Source: Gloeopeniophorella convolvens (Eukaryota > Basidiomycota > Agaricomycetes > Russulales). From it: a DNA stretch of 64,000 nt. A model generated the notes under the pieces. That model did not search any database and was not told the origin of the DNA. It saw only the letters and a program-made list of their open reading frames with translations. Below are positions 48,719 to 58,625 of this stretch, piece after piece. The stretch is taken from NCBI GenBank assembly GCA_022496205.1, contig WTXD01000004.1, positions 1,178,001 through 1,242,000 on the forward strand, in the 5' to 3' direction. Made by a program: the position numbers and the translations under genes. Every line of letters starts with the position of its first letter. Position 1 is the first letter of the stretch.

Positions 48719-49198
48719 TGTTGAAGCGCAGCAGAGGGTGGAGTGACAACTGAAGGACACAGAGTGACGCTCAGTCAAGGAAGGTCAAAAGACTTGATTA
48801 CAATAATACCTGAAGGACACAGAGTGATGCTGTAAGGTAGTGTAAGTATAAGAAAGTAGAAAGGAGCGTAAGTGTACTTGCCTCAGTCAAGGAAGGTCAA
48901 AAGACTGAGGCTACAAAGGCGAAGAAAGGAGTCCTTATATACTGTAAGGAGCGACAGATAGCATGTGATAAACACTGCTTAGAAAGCCTAGGAGACCCAC
49001 ATGAAACGGAGTAAGAGTGGGTACCGGAGTACAGGGTGGGTCATAGAATGCCCTAGAAGAGTCCGGAACATGGAAACGAATGTGGGGCTGAGCACAGCCT
49101 TAAGTCTAGAACATTATGTACACAAGATAAGATAGTCCTTGATCATTAGGTCCATATCTAATCTAATCAGAGCCGCCAGGACACTGTCCGTCTCAACA
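48719..49198 (-). repeat. 3' LTR of the copia element
   Basis: A 480-bp LTR with TG...CA ends; in element orientation it starts TGTTGAGACGG and ends GCTTCAACA. A TATATAAGG promoter motif lies near 48934-48942. It contains two related hairpin units (see findings). Confidence 0.95.
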
Positions 49199-49210
49199 TC
49201 CCCCCGTGAT
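49199..49210 (-). other. Copia polypurine tract
   Basis: In element orientation the sequence CACGGGGGGA lies immediately upstream of the 3' LTR, the expected place for the plus-strand primer of reverse transcription. Confidence 0.75.
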
Positions 49211-49221
49211 CAAGACATCCT

Positions 49222-51363
49222 TCATCCTACTAAACCCATTTGCCCAGAGAGCAAGGAGTGGCGTGATTTGGCAAGTGATTTTGTTAAGCCATCTGCTACC
49301 ATGTCCTCTGTCTTGGTGCGAACCAGATCTACGACGTTGTTTTGAACATACTCGCGGATCTTGTGGTGCTTTAGCTGGATATGTTTGGATCTCCTATCAG
49401 TAACTGGATTGCTGGCGAGGTCAACTGAACCTTTGTTGTCGCCGTGCAACAGGATTGGATCTTCAACATTGTATCCTAGCTCAGAGTAGAAGCTCTGATA
49501 CCACGCGGCTTGATTGCCAGCGTCGGTTAAGGCCATGTACTCGGCTTCAGTGGTGCTGAGGGTGATGGTCTTTTGCTTGCGCGAGGACCAAGAGATTGCG
49601 CCTTCTGCTAGAAGGAATACGTAGCCAGAGGTGGAACGATAGTCGTCTGGGTTGTCTCCCCAGCTTGAGTCAGAGTAACCATAGAGTCCGACCCCATTGG
49701 CCCCATCATAGCGGATGCGATAGTTAATAGTCCCCTTGAGGTATTTGAGGACATATTTTGCAAGGCTTAGATGTTTTGGTGAGGGATTTGCTGCGTACTA
49801 GGCAAGGCATCCCACAGCAAAGGAAATGTCCGGTCTAGTGCCAAGGTTTGCATAGAGCAAACTTCTGATGAGAGATTGATAGTACTGTCTCTCTTCAGCG
49901 GATGCCTCCTTATCTGACTTGACAAGGTGCACTTTAACGCCGGCAGGAAGGGGGGTGAGGTTAGGATCGGCACCATCCAGCTTGAATTGCTTCAGCTTGT
50001 GGAGGATATATCCAGACTGGTCAATCTCTAGGCGGCGTAAGGGTCGATCGCAAGTGATGTGAACCCCGAGGTAGGACTGGATTTCTCCAAGATCCGTCAT
50101 CTCATAGCGCGCACTAAGAGCAGCCTTGATGCGAGTAACCTCAGATAGGGAGTTCCTCATCAAAGTGATGTCGTCAACGTATAGAATAATGATGATTTTT
50201 ATATCCCCCCCACGTTGAAGATACACATAGATCCCAGCATCTGAGACCGTGCGCGTGAAGCCGAGTTCCTCAAGAACTCCATGGAATTGCAAGTTCCATG
50301 TGCATGAAGCTTGTTTGAGACCGTAGATTGCCTTTTTAAGGCGGCAGACCTTGTTCTCCTGGCCTGGTACTGTGAAACCTTGTGGTTGCTCCATATAGAT
50401 TTCCTCATCCAGGTTGCCATGAAGGAACGCCGACTTGACGTCCATCTGGTGGATTTCCCAATCCTCTAGCGCAGCTAACGCTAGCAAGAGTCGTAGTGAC
50501 TCAAATCTGGCAACTGGAGAGAAGGTTTCGTCGTAGTCTATCCCAGGGACTTGTGTAAAGCCCTTTGCCACCAACCGAGCTCGAAAGCATCCATCTGCTT
50601 TGAGCTTGAAAACCCATTTGGATTTTACTGCTTTGCGACCTGCAGGGAGATCCATTAACTCCCATGTGCTGTTCTTGGCAAGAGCGTCCATTTCATATTG
50701 GCACGCTTCAGTCCATTCTTCCGCGTTTTCAGACCGCATTGCCTCTTTATAAGTGGCAGGATCTTCACCAATTGCAGCTGCAAGTAGCTCTGCAATTCCC
50801 AGACGTCTAGACCGGAATTCAGCATTATCTCCAGAGTAGTACTTGGGGTTAGGACGATGCGGGCGCGCAGTGCGCCGCACAGGCCGAGCCTCATCCATTT
50901 CCCTAAGTAGCCGGCTACGCTGCTCGGCATCCCCTCGCATTTGCTCAGGAGTTGGGTGGGGTGGATCTACTACTGGCGGCTGAATTATGGGTTCCAATCT
51001 CTCCATATGTGGAGATAACACGGCTGGCCGGTGAACTGGCCGTGTGGTGTGTCTTTGAGGGGTCTGAGGGACCGGTGTTTGTCTGAATAGAGGTGGAGGG
51101 GTGACAGGTCGCTGTACAATGAAGGGGTTTTCTTCCTGTTTTTCTTCCTTTGCAGGCGGATTAGGCGGCGCAGGGGAGGGAGCAGGAGGTGGTGGAGGCG
51201 GTGGATTTGCCGGTGGGGTAGCAAGTTGTACCGTTGGCACTGGTAAGACAACTGGGGCTGGTTGGAGAACAGTAGAGGACGGCTCAGTCCTCTGCTTAGA
51301 TGGGAATGTGCTCTCATCAAAGGTCACATCGCGGGACACTTCGATAGAGTGAGTACGTCCATT
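49222..51363 (-). pseudogene. Copia pol: reverse transcriptase and RNase H
   Basis: The RT_Ty1 domain is clear: ARLVAKGFTQVPGIDYDETF, SPVARFESLRLLLALAA, QMDVKSAFLHGNLDEEIYME and the catalytic ILYVDDITL. RNase H follows with GYSDSSWGDNPDDYRSTSGY, LSTTEAEYMALTDA and HGDNKGSVDLASNPV, ending at 49222. A TAG at 49798-49800 interrupts it after AVGCLA, where copia proteins normally continue with a Gln-Tyr type sequence. Upstream it is separated from the integrase by TAG at 51364-51366. Otherwise the frame is open, so the damage is recent. Confidence 0.9.
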
Positions 51364-52187
51364 CTATAGTCGGTAGCCCTTAGAACCCGACTCGTACCCA
51401 ACAAATGTGGTCTCAATCGCCTTAGCGTCGAGTTTCCTACGCTTGTCACTAGGCACATGTTTATATGCCAAGCATCCAAAGACGCAAAAGTAAGAGACAT
51501 CAGGAGTGTGACCAGCATTCCAGCGCTCAATAGGTGTGCGCCACTCAAGCGTTCTGGTAGGGGTGCAGTTGTAGACGTGCATAGCAGCGCCTACCGCTAA
51601 TTCCCAGAAGCCGAAAGACAGTCCAGCATGATGTAGCATGGACAGTGCCTTATCCATAATGGTGCGGTTAAACCGCTCGGCTTTACCATTCTGCTGAGGC
51701 GACCCTGGCATCGTGGTGTGATGCTCAATTCCCTTCTCCATGAGGATCTCCTTGACAGTGCCCGACAGGTACTCGCCACCTCGGTCTGAATGCAGAGCCT
51801 TTAGCGGTTGAGCAGTTTGAGTTTCCGCCCATGGGAACTTCCTGAAGGCTGCAGCAAACTGATCCTTGGTTTTAAGGTAAAAGACGACTGCATGTCGCGA
51901 GTAGTCGTCTATGAAAGTGGCTGTGTACCGGGCACCTTTGATGGAGTCCTTCTGCATAGGCCCCGCAAGATCGCTGTGAACAATCTCTAGAATGCAAGAG
52001 GCCTTTTTGGAGGAGTGAGGGAAGGGAAGTCGTGTGCTCTTGCCAAATTCACAAGCCGGACAAGGAGCAGAGGGCACGACTGAGCTATCAAGTGCAAGAC
52101 CCTTGACAGAGTCTGTATGGCGCTTTAGGGTTTCATATGATACATGACCCATGCGCTGATGCCAGAGGTCCAAAGTGAGGGTAGTGG
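51364..52187 (-). pseudogene. Copia integrase (GAG_pre-integrase and core)
   Basis: The fragment starts directly at the nested LTR: TLTLDLWHQRMGHVSYETLK, then PCPACEFGKSTRLPF (zinc-binding HHCC region). The catalytic core is EIVHSDLAGPMQ, FIDDYSRHAVVFYL and the terminal Glu in PGSPQQNGKAERFNRT. It continues to VFGCLAYKHVP and ends at a TAG (51364-51366) where a Trp or similar codon is expected. The N-terminal part that should join it to the protease is missing at the LTR junction. Confidence 0.9.
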
Positions 52188-52672
52188 TGTTGAGACGGAC
52201 AGTGTCCTGGCGGCTCTGATTAGATTAGATATGGACCTAATGATCAAGGACTATCTTATCTTGTGTACATAATGTTCTAGACTTAAGGCTGTGCTCAGCC
52301 CCACATTCGTTTCCATGTTCTGGACTATTCTAGGGCATTCCATGACCCACCTTGTACTCCGGTACCCACTCTTACTCCGTTTCATGTGGGTCTCCTAGGC
52401 TTTCTAAGCAGTGTTTATCACATGCTATCTGTCGCTCCTTACTGTATATAAGGACCTCTTTCTTCGCCTCTGTAGCCTCAGTCTTTTGACCTTCTCTGAC
52501 TGAGGCAAGTACACTACCGCTCCTTTCACTTCTACCTTATGCTTACCCTACCTTGTAGCGTCACTCTGTGTCCTTCAGGTATTGCACTAATGTATCAGTC
52601 TTTTGACCTTCTCTGACTGAGCGTCACTCTGTGTCCTTCAGTTGTCACTCCACCCTCTGCTGCGCTTCAACA
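52188..52672 (+). repeat. Solo copia-family LTR nested in copia pol
   Basis: A 485-bp LTR of the same family as the outer LTRs but in the opposite orientation. It differs from them at several percent of positions, including small indels. The flanks (AGTGG before, ATACT after) do not match, so no target duplication is present. The copia reading frame cannot be rejoined by removing it, because about 100 codons between protease and integrase are missing. Confidence 0.9.
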
Positions 52673-52718
52673 ATACTGCCTTTGGTGAGGGAGTAGTCTG
52701 TGAAGTCGGAGTGGTAGG

Positions 52719-53158
52719 TGTTGAACAGGCATAGCGCAGCTACTGTATTGCTCTATACTACAGTATTAACTACTGATTCTCACCAGCTAGAGGCTTGAGA
52801 GCGATAGAGCTGTAGTGGCAGGAGACACTGGTATTTGCAGTTCCTACAGGTGGCTTTTATATACAGGAGGACCCCTGGGGTCCATAAATGGCAGAGGCGT
52901 GACTAATGGTGTCCACAATATCGCAGATTTGGCCCTGTACAGGCCTGCCTCAATGGATTTTGGCCTCATGACTTGTCACGCGTTTGAGAAACGGCCCGGT
53001 GAGTAAGAAACGTGATAACTACGGAAGTATCGTACGTAACACTACGGAAATCAGATATGATGGAGCCTAGTATCCGGACTATCTACCATCAAAGTTCCAG
53101 CTCACTGGCGCAAGCTGTGTTGCACGCGCGGCCATCCGAATGTCGGAGAACCTCAACA
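52719..53158 (-). repeat. Solo LTR of a second family, nested in copia protease
   Basis: A 440-bp insertion with TG...CA ends, flanked on both sides by GTAGG (52714-52718 and 53159-53163). In minus orientation it begins TGTTGAGGTTC, ends CTGTTCAACA and has a TATATAAAA box (about 52855-52863). Removing it and one duplication copy restores the copia protease frame HHITPYHSDFTDYSLTKGSI. It shares terminal TGTTGA with the other LTR family but not the body. Confidence 0.9.
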
Positions 53159-53163
53159 GTAGG

Positions 53164-54162
53164 GAGTGATGTGGTGTGTTGCACCAGAGTCCATCATCCA
53201 GCGGGATCGCACAGAGGCATAAAGGGAAACGCGTAGTTCATTGTCCACCTCCTGAATAGTGGCGGTGGTAGGTACTAGTACATGCGCGTTGGCGGACTTG
53301 TTATTGTCCGCCACCTTGTTGCCCTTGGCATCCACCTTCCCATCCTCAATGTCCTTCTTCAGCTTGCGGCAATCAGGGCAGATGTGACCTTTTTCTTGCA
53401 GTAGTGGCAAGTCACATCCTTTTTCTTGGGTTTGTCACCATTGCCCTTGATGGGCGCCCTGGCCGCATTGAGAGAGCCATTGGACTGATGGCGCGTTTCC
53501 TCATTGAGGATTGTCTGCGCAATGTTGTCGTGCTCCAGCTTTGAGGGCAAGCTGGCAGCGAGGATGGTGGAGGCCACTGTGTCATATGACGACGGCATGG
53601 CCTGGAGGAGGATGAGGCAGAACTGGAGGTCAGAGATCCCCATGCCCGCAGAGGTGAGGTTGTTCCTCAGCGCGTTCAGCTCATTAAGCTGAGGTGTCAT
53701 TGGCTTGGAGTCGTCCAGCCGCGCTTGGGTCAAGCTGACCCAGTTGTTGAAGGCCGTAGTGGCCCCAACGCCCGCATAGGTTTCCCTAAGCTTGTCCCAC
53801 TTGTGAGCCACTGTGGGGTAAGTGGCGTCGCTCTCAATGGAGCTCCAGATGGTGTAGACCATGTGGGACATAAAGTATCCCTTCATGACGCCTTGGGCCG
53901 TGTCCCAGTCTTCTTGGGTGACATGAGACGGCATGGCTCTGATCTCCAGGAGACCACCAAGGTTTGCCATCATGAGTAGGCCTTTGAACGAGGTGGACCA
54001 CTCGTTCCAGTTGGAGCCCTCAAACTTGTTGCCCGGATTGGGCGTGAGCTTCATGTCCTTGAGGTTGAGTCTCATGGACGTGGTGGAGGCAGGAAGGGGA
54101 GCGGTTTGTTGCGCCGGCTGAGCAGGGAGAGAGGAGGATTGAGGAGGAGGTGTCGACAACAT
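53164..54162 (-). pseudogene. Copia gag and protease
   Basis: Gag starts at 54162 (MLSTPPPQSSSLPAQPAQQT) and has the UBN2-type core: NKFEGSNWNEWSTSFKGLLM, then MVYTIWSSIESDATYPTV and LLQAMPSSYDTVASTILAA. The zinc knuckle CHYCKKKGHICPDC can only be read by shifting frame by one base within a run of five A (plus-strand T 53390-53394). The protease motif MMDSGATHHITPY follows, and is interrupted by the second-family LTR at 53158. In copia elements Gag and Pol are normally one frame, so the shift is most likely a lesion. Confidence 0.88.
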
Positions 54163-55040
54163 GTTGTCAAAAGTGCGATGGTAAGGTCTGTTGCCGAGGA
54201 GCAGTCAGCAACAGTGCTGGTGCAGAGAAGATGTGGATGCCTCCTGCGCATGTGAACTTGTACCACTGATCATAATGACCAGTCCTTAGAGCCCATGATG
54301 TGCGACTTTGTAATGTACTTTGTAAAGTAATCCACTGTAGAGATGAGCCACCCGGCACGACCATAGAGATGGCATTGAAATAGCCCATCTATGCGCTTTG
54401 GGGGAATCTCTACTTAAGGCCTAGATGATTGGGCCAGTGGATAAGGGGGTCCAATTTGTTCTACATGCATGGCGCTCTGTTTCCCAATGGTCAGAAGACC
54501 TGGTACTGACGCTGGTTCATGCAGAGGTGAACTGTGAGGCTCATCCCTGTGTACTACTGTATAGTAGGGTAGCACAGTTGTAACAGGTGCAAGGTCTAGG
54601 GTGGTGTTCCCTGCCTTGTTATACACCAAAACCGCTCCCACTTAAGGGCAGACGGCCAACTGTTCACTAGCCAAAAAGCGTCACAAGGGGCTTCCCCCCT
54701 GCTTGCCTAAGGGGCCATAAGGGCCGCTCTTCTGGCTCCACACACAGCAGCTGACTACTGCACGCTGGTGGGTTTCCCCAGGAACATGTATAGTAGTGTA
54801 TAGTAAAAGTACTGTAAGTGCGCACTGTGGGGTGAGGAAGCTTACTGTGGTTCTGTGTCACCACGCTCCGTCCCACAGCTTGCAGGAAGTCTGGTTAAGA
54901 CCCAAGTGCTATGCACAATCCCATGGCCTAGCCAGGGAAGGAGGAAGGAAAGAGTGGAACAGAGGCTCGCCTTGTTGGGAGTAGAAGTGCGTTGGCTTGT
55001 CAAGGGAGCTTGTGTAAATCTTCAGTGCAAGGTATTTAGG
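54163..55040 (-). other. Copia leader between primer site and gag
   Basis: About 880 bp of untranslated leader. No frame of note. It contains several GTATAGTA-type repeats (near 54550 and 54787). Packaging or dimerisation signals would lie here but none can be named from sequence. Confidence 0.5.
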
Positions 55041-55054
55041 CAGGGCCCATAACC
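55041..55054 (-). other. Copia primer-binding site (half initiator tRNA)
   Basis: In element orientation GGTTATGGGCCCTG follows the 5' LTR with no gap. GGTTATGGGCCC is complementary to the anticodon stem-loop of eukaryotic initiator Met-tRNA (GGGCCCATAACC), the internal priming used by copia-type elements. Confidence 0.85.
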
Positions 55055-55534
55055 TGTTGAAGCACAGCAGAGGGTGGAGTGACAACTGAAGGACACAGAG
55101 TGACGCTCAGTCAAGGAAGGTCAAAAGACTTGATTACAATAATACCTGAAGGACACAGAGTGATGCTGTAAGGTAGTGTAAGTATAAGAAAGTAGAAAGG
55201 AGCGTAAGTGTACTTGCCTCAGTCAAGGAAGGTCAAAAGACTGAGGCTACAAAGGCGAAGAAAGGAGTCCTTATATACTGTAAGGAGCGACAGATAGCAT
55301 GTGATAAACACTGCTTAGAAAGCCTAGGAGACCCACATGAAACGGAGTAAGAGTGGGTACCGGAGTACAGGGTGGGTCATGGAATGCCCTAGAAGAGTCC
55401 GGAACACGGAAACGAATGTGGGGCTGAACACAGCCTTAAGTCTAGAACATTATGTACACAAGATAAGATAGTCCTTGATCATTAGGTCCATATCTAATCT
55501 AATCAGAGCCGCCAGGACACTGTCCGTCTCAACA
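55055..55534 (-). repeat. 5' LTR of the copia element
   Basis: A 480-bp LTR, differing from the 3' LTR at four positions. It is followed by the target duplication CTTAA (55535-55539). Confidence 0.95.
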
Positions 55535-55539
55535 CTTAA

Positions 55540-56400
55540 GGTGTAGTAGTTGTACTCTAAGGCCTTAAGCCTGTTCTCCTTTGTCAATCGATGAGGTTAC
55601 TAGGGAATCTGCGTGAGGGACTTGTTCTCCCAAGTATTGCAAGGTCTTCAGCTTTTGAACTCGATGTACTGGAGGCTGATTGCCTCCATTCAAAGACATC
55701 ACATCTTATCCAGGATCTTGTGCACTGTTGATGCGGTTGTACCACCCCTAGACGCGGAGAACCCAGATGCGGGCCCCTTGGCCCGCGAACACGTCGGGTC
55801 GGGTTGGGTTGGATCAGGATCAGGTGCGAGCCTTCGGGTTGTGTTTGCGGTACTATAACTTTGCGTGCGGATAGTATGCGTTGACCTTCTCAAGGAAACC
55901 AGATAGATTACAGCCCACAACAACCATGTACACCCTTCCGATCCCTAGCCTTTACATTCCTTACTTTACATTCCTTTCTGACGCGGGTCCAAGCGATTCG
56001 GCGCGTCTTAGTGCAGTTTGTTTACTTGTTTTGTTTTATATTGCTACCCGAGGGAGGCGTTGCCTCGGGCGCATCGCATAGGCTTCGCGTCTCAGCGTCC
56101 GGGCCCCGGGTACGCCCGGGTTACTTATACTCTCATCCGAATACACATCGGGCAGCTTCGGCTTACCCCCAGCGTTTCCCTCTCGTTCTTGCGGTGCAGT
56201 CTGCGGTGCGGTCTTGCGGTTTGCGTGCAGTCTTGTGTCCTTGTGGCTTGCGTCTTACGTCCCTTCGTTCCTTTCTAGTCACTCTTTTGTTTGCAGATTC
56301 CCGGATCAGCGCCAGATTGATATCGCAGGTCCTGCCGACGTGCCTGGGTGCTTCTCTAGTCCTTCCCTTATCATCCTACACGTTCCCTTGACTTTCTAAC
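55540..56400. other. Spacer between copia and gypsy elements
   Basis: No gene recognised. It includes a GC-rich block with GGGTCGGGTTGGGTT-like repeats (about 55793-55815) and a C/T-rich stretch (56150-56290). It may be eroded transposon sequence or part of the gypsy LTR. Confidence 0.35.
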
Positions 56401-56510
56401 GCTACCCCCGAACTCTCTCTTCTGCATCTCCGCTGCTTGGCTGCTCAAGCAGGCTATCACCGTCATGTGCATTAGGAAAAATCGTTGGAGTCGTAGCTAC
56501 CCCTTTGGCG

Positions 56511-56540
56511 TCTGTAGCACTCTGTAGCACTCTGTAGCAC
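56511..56540. repeat. Three tandem copies of a 10-bp unit
   Basis: TCTGTAGCAC is repeated three times exactly, with a partial fourth copy. It lies in the probable R/U5 part of the gypsy 3' LTR. Confidence 0.85.
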
Positions 56541-56769
56541 CTGTAGCCGAGAGATATGTACACTATGCAAACATTACATCTATCAGGACTCACTCGCGGA
56601 GTGCGCGCAGAGAGGATAGCAGAGGGTTTGGAGAGCGTTACAGAGGGGGAACAGAAGATGAGCTGCGAGTATTGCAGATACGAGGGGGAACACACTAACA
56701 GTGCTATTGCAGTGCTAGGTACAGATGAGAGTGCCACAGATGGACAGTCTGAGGACCACTGGGCGATAC

Positions 56770-57235
56770 ATGGGGGTCTTATATACTACTGGAGACCCCC
56801 CAGACAAATCTGGTCTAATTACTGATGAGGATTCTAGAGGGGATTCCCCATAACCTCTCCTCTCTGATACGCTTCTTAGATTCCATCGCAGAGTGGGGTT
56901 TGAGGCCCCATGGAGTTCTTGATGATCAGAGTCCCAAAGAGGACGCGTGAAGTGTTTCATCTTGATCAAGGTTCTGGTTACTTTGGGACGAGTAATATGG
57001 CCATTCTGAGAGATCCCTAGTCCGGGATCTTGGGGGTATGTCAGGGTTAATTGGCCATTAGGGAGTAGGGCGAGGAATGGGGGTAAGGGGTCACGTGATG
57101 CATTTCAACTTGTAGTCGAAATGTGAGTGGTACGCATCGCATTGTGAGTGACGCATAAGGTATTCACTAGTAGGGCTGAGTTCGCTTGAGTGTTCTGAGC
57201 AGTTCGACCTCCTTGAAGCCCTAGTGTTCGTGACA
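56770..57235 (-). repeat. 3' LTR of the gypsy element (far end not resolved)
   Basis: In element orientation the LTR begins TGTCACGAAC at 57235, directly after the polypurine tract TAAAGAGGGGATAA. A GTATATAAG promoter box lies at about 56778-56786. The CA end could not be placed without the other LTR; it probably lies between 56400 and 56700. Confidence 0.7.
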
Positions 57236-57509
57236 TTATCCCCTCTTTATGATTGCACTGCGCCTGAAGCGCATTGATAAGTCTGTCATGAGCGAGTGAT
57301 GGTGGTTGCGGTATAGAGGGGTGTCGTTGGTGGAATGAGTGAACAGTTTCCATGGCGTGTTTCATTTCTGAATAAGGGACCCATGAATTTTCAGAGTCAG
57401 GGTAACCTTTCCACTTGACAAGATATTGAACGCCTCGTCGATTTCTAGTGGTTCGACTCTTGATAATTGTTTCAATCTCATAGTGTCCTTCGTCCTTCTT
57501 CATCATCAA
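57105..57509 (-). pseudogene. Gypsy chromodomain and end of pol
   Basis: The chromodomain reads DEGHYEIETIIKSRTTRNRR, then GVQYLVKWKGYPDSENSWVP. It ends shortly before the polypurine tract, and the frame runs on into the LTR (HKEGIMSRTLG). Chromodomains steer integration to marked chromatin in this clade. It is out of frame with the integrase because of the GAAGGAC duplication. Confidence 0.88.
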
Positions 57510-58139
57510 TGATTTCAGGTCGAGGTGTCAAAAAGTTAGGTCCATGAGTGGTGGTTTTTTTGTATGGGGAAATGAGTGAGTTGTGAAAGACAGGGTGAAT
57601 GTGCCAATGGTCGGGTAGTTTGAGTTTACTGGTGACTGCGTAGGAGGTGATGACTTTGAATGGTCCGTAACGTTTGGGTGCTAACTTTGCCTTTGGATGT
57701 GTTGTACGAAGGTTCTTTGCTTCTAGCCAGATGAGATCTCCTTCTTTGTACTTGTGTTCTGGTCCGTCAGGTCTAGAGCATTTCATGATTTCTGCAGCAT
57801 TTTCTAAGCTCGCTTTAATTTTGGTGCGGATTTGCTCAAGTAGTATGAGATGTTGTTCAGCAGATTCGACTTTGGAACCAAGTTGTGGTGGTGGAATGAA
57901 TTCGGGGAGGAAGCCATACCAGGCTAGGAAGGGTGCAATATGGGTAGCTGAGTGTTGGCAATTATTGTGTGCAAATTCCATGAACGGAATGAGGTCAACC
58001 CAGTTGTCTTGTTGATAGTTGCAGAAGACTCGTAGGTATTGTTCTAGTTCTTGGTTAACTCGTTCTGTTTCGCCATCGGTCTGAGGGTGGTATGCAGTAC
58101 TGAGGGTGAGAGTTACTTGAAGTCGTTTCCAGACTTCTT
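57478..58139 (-). pseudogene. Gypsy integrase C-terminal part
   Basis: Starts at the solo LTR: EVWKRLQVTLTLSTAYHPQT, then DGETERVNQELEQYLRVF, which carries the catalytic Glu of DDE. It continues NNCQHSATHIAPFLAWYGF, the GPY/F-like region KRYGPFKVITSYAVTSKLKL, and ends PEIIDDEEGRRTL at a stop caused by the 7-bp duplication. Confidence 0.9.
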
Positions 58140-58625
58140 TGTTGAGACGGACAGTGTCCTGGCGGCTCTGATTAGATTAGATATGGACCTAATGATCAAG
58201 GACTATCTTATCTTGTGTACATAATGTTCTAGACTTAAGGCTGTGCTCAGCCCCACATTCGTTTCCATGATTCTGGACTATTCTAGGGCATTCTATGACC
58301 CACCTTGTACTCCGGTACCCACTCTTACTCCGTTTCATGTGGGTCTCCTAGGCTTTCTAAGCATTGTTTATCACATGCTATTGTCGTTCCTTACATGTAT
58401 AAAAGAACCTCCTCTTTCGCCTTTGTAGCCTCAGTCTTTTGACCTTCTCTGACTGAGGCAAGTACACTTACACTCCTTTCACTTCTACCTTATGCTTACC
58501 TTACCTTGTAGCGTCACTCTGTGTCCTTCAGGTATTGCACTAATGTATCAGTCTTTTGACCTTCTCTGACTGAGCGTCACTCTGTGTCCTTCAGTTGTCA
58601 CTCCACCCTCTGCTGCGCTTCAACA
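58140..58625 (+). repeat. Solo copia-family LTR inserted in gypsy integrase
   Basis: A 486-bp LTR with target duplication TTCTT on both sides (58135-58139 and 58626-58630). Removing it and one duplicate restores MQEVWKRL in the integrase. It is closer to the nested copy at 52188-52672 than to the outer copia LTRs. Confidence 0.95.

Larger units (their letters stand above)
48714..55539 (-). mobile_element. Ty1/copia LTR retrotransposon, defective, with nested LTRs
   Basis: An element of about 6.8 kb on the minus strand. It is bounded by two 480-bp LTRs (5' LTR 55055-55534, 3' LTR 48719-49198) and a 5-bp target duplication CTTAA (48714-48718 and 55535-55539). The primer site directly abuts the 5' LTR, and a G-rich polypurine tract abuts the 3' LTR. 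Inside, the order is gag with zinc knuckle, protease, integrase, RT and RNase H, as in copia. By hand comparison the LTRs differ at only four positions, all transitions. The interior has two TAG stops, a frame break in the zinc knuckle, two solo LTRs (52188-52672, 52719-53158) and missing sequence around the first of these. It cannot make an intact Gag-Pol. Confidence 0.93.

Noticed and set aside
53385..53400. Programmed -1 frameshift site in copia gag
   Set aside because: The heptamer is not a canonical slip site (five A, not six) and other lesions show the element is decaying; kept only as a finding for checking.
56402..56737. 111-codon minus frame in the gypsy LTR
   Set aside because: Lies in LTR/R-U5 sequence with tandem repeats and no protein-like motif.
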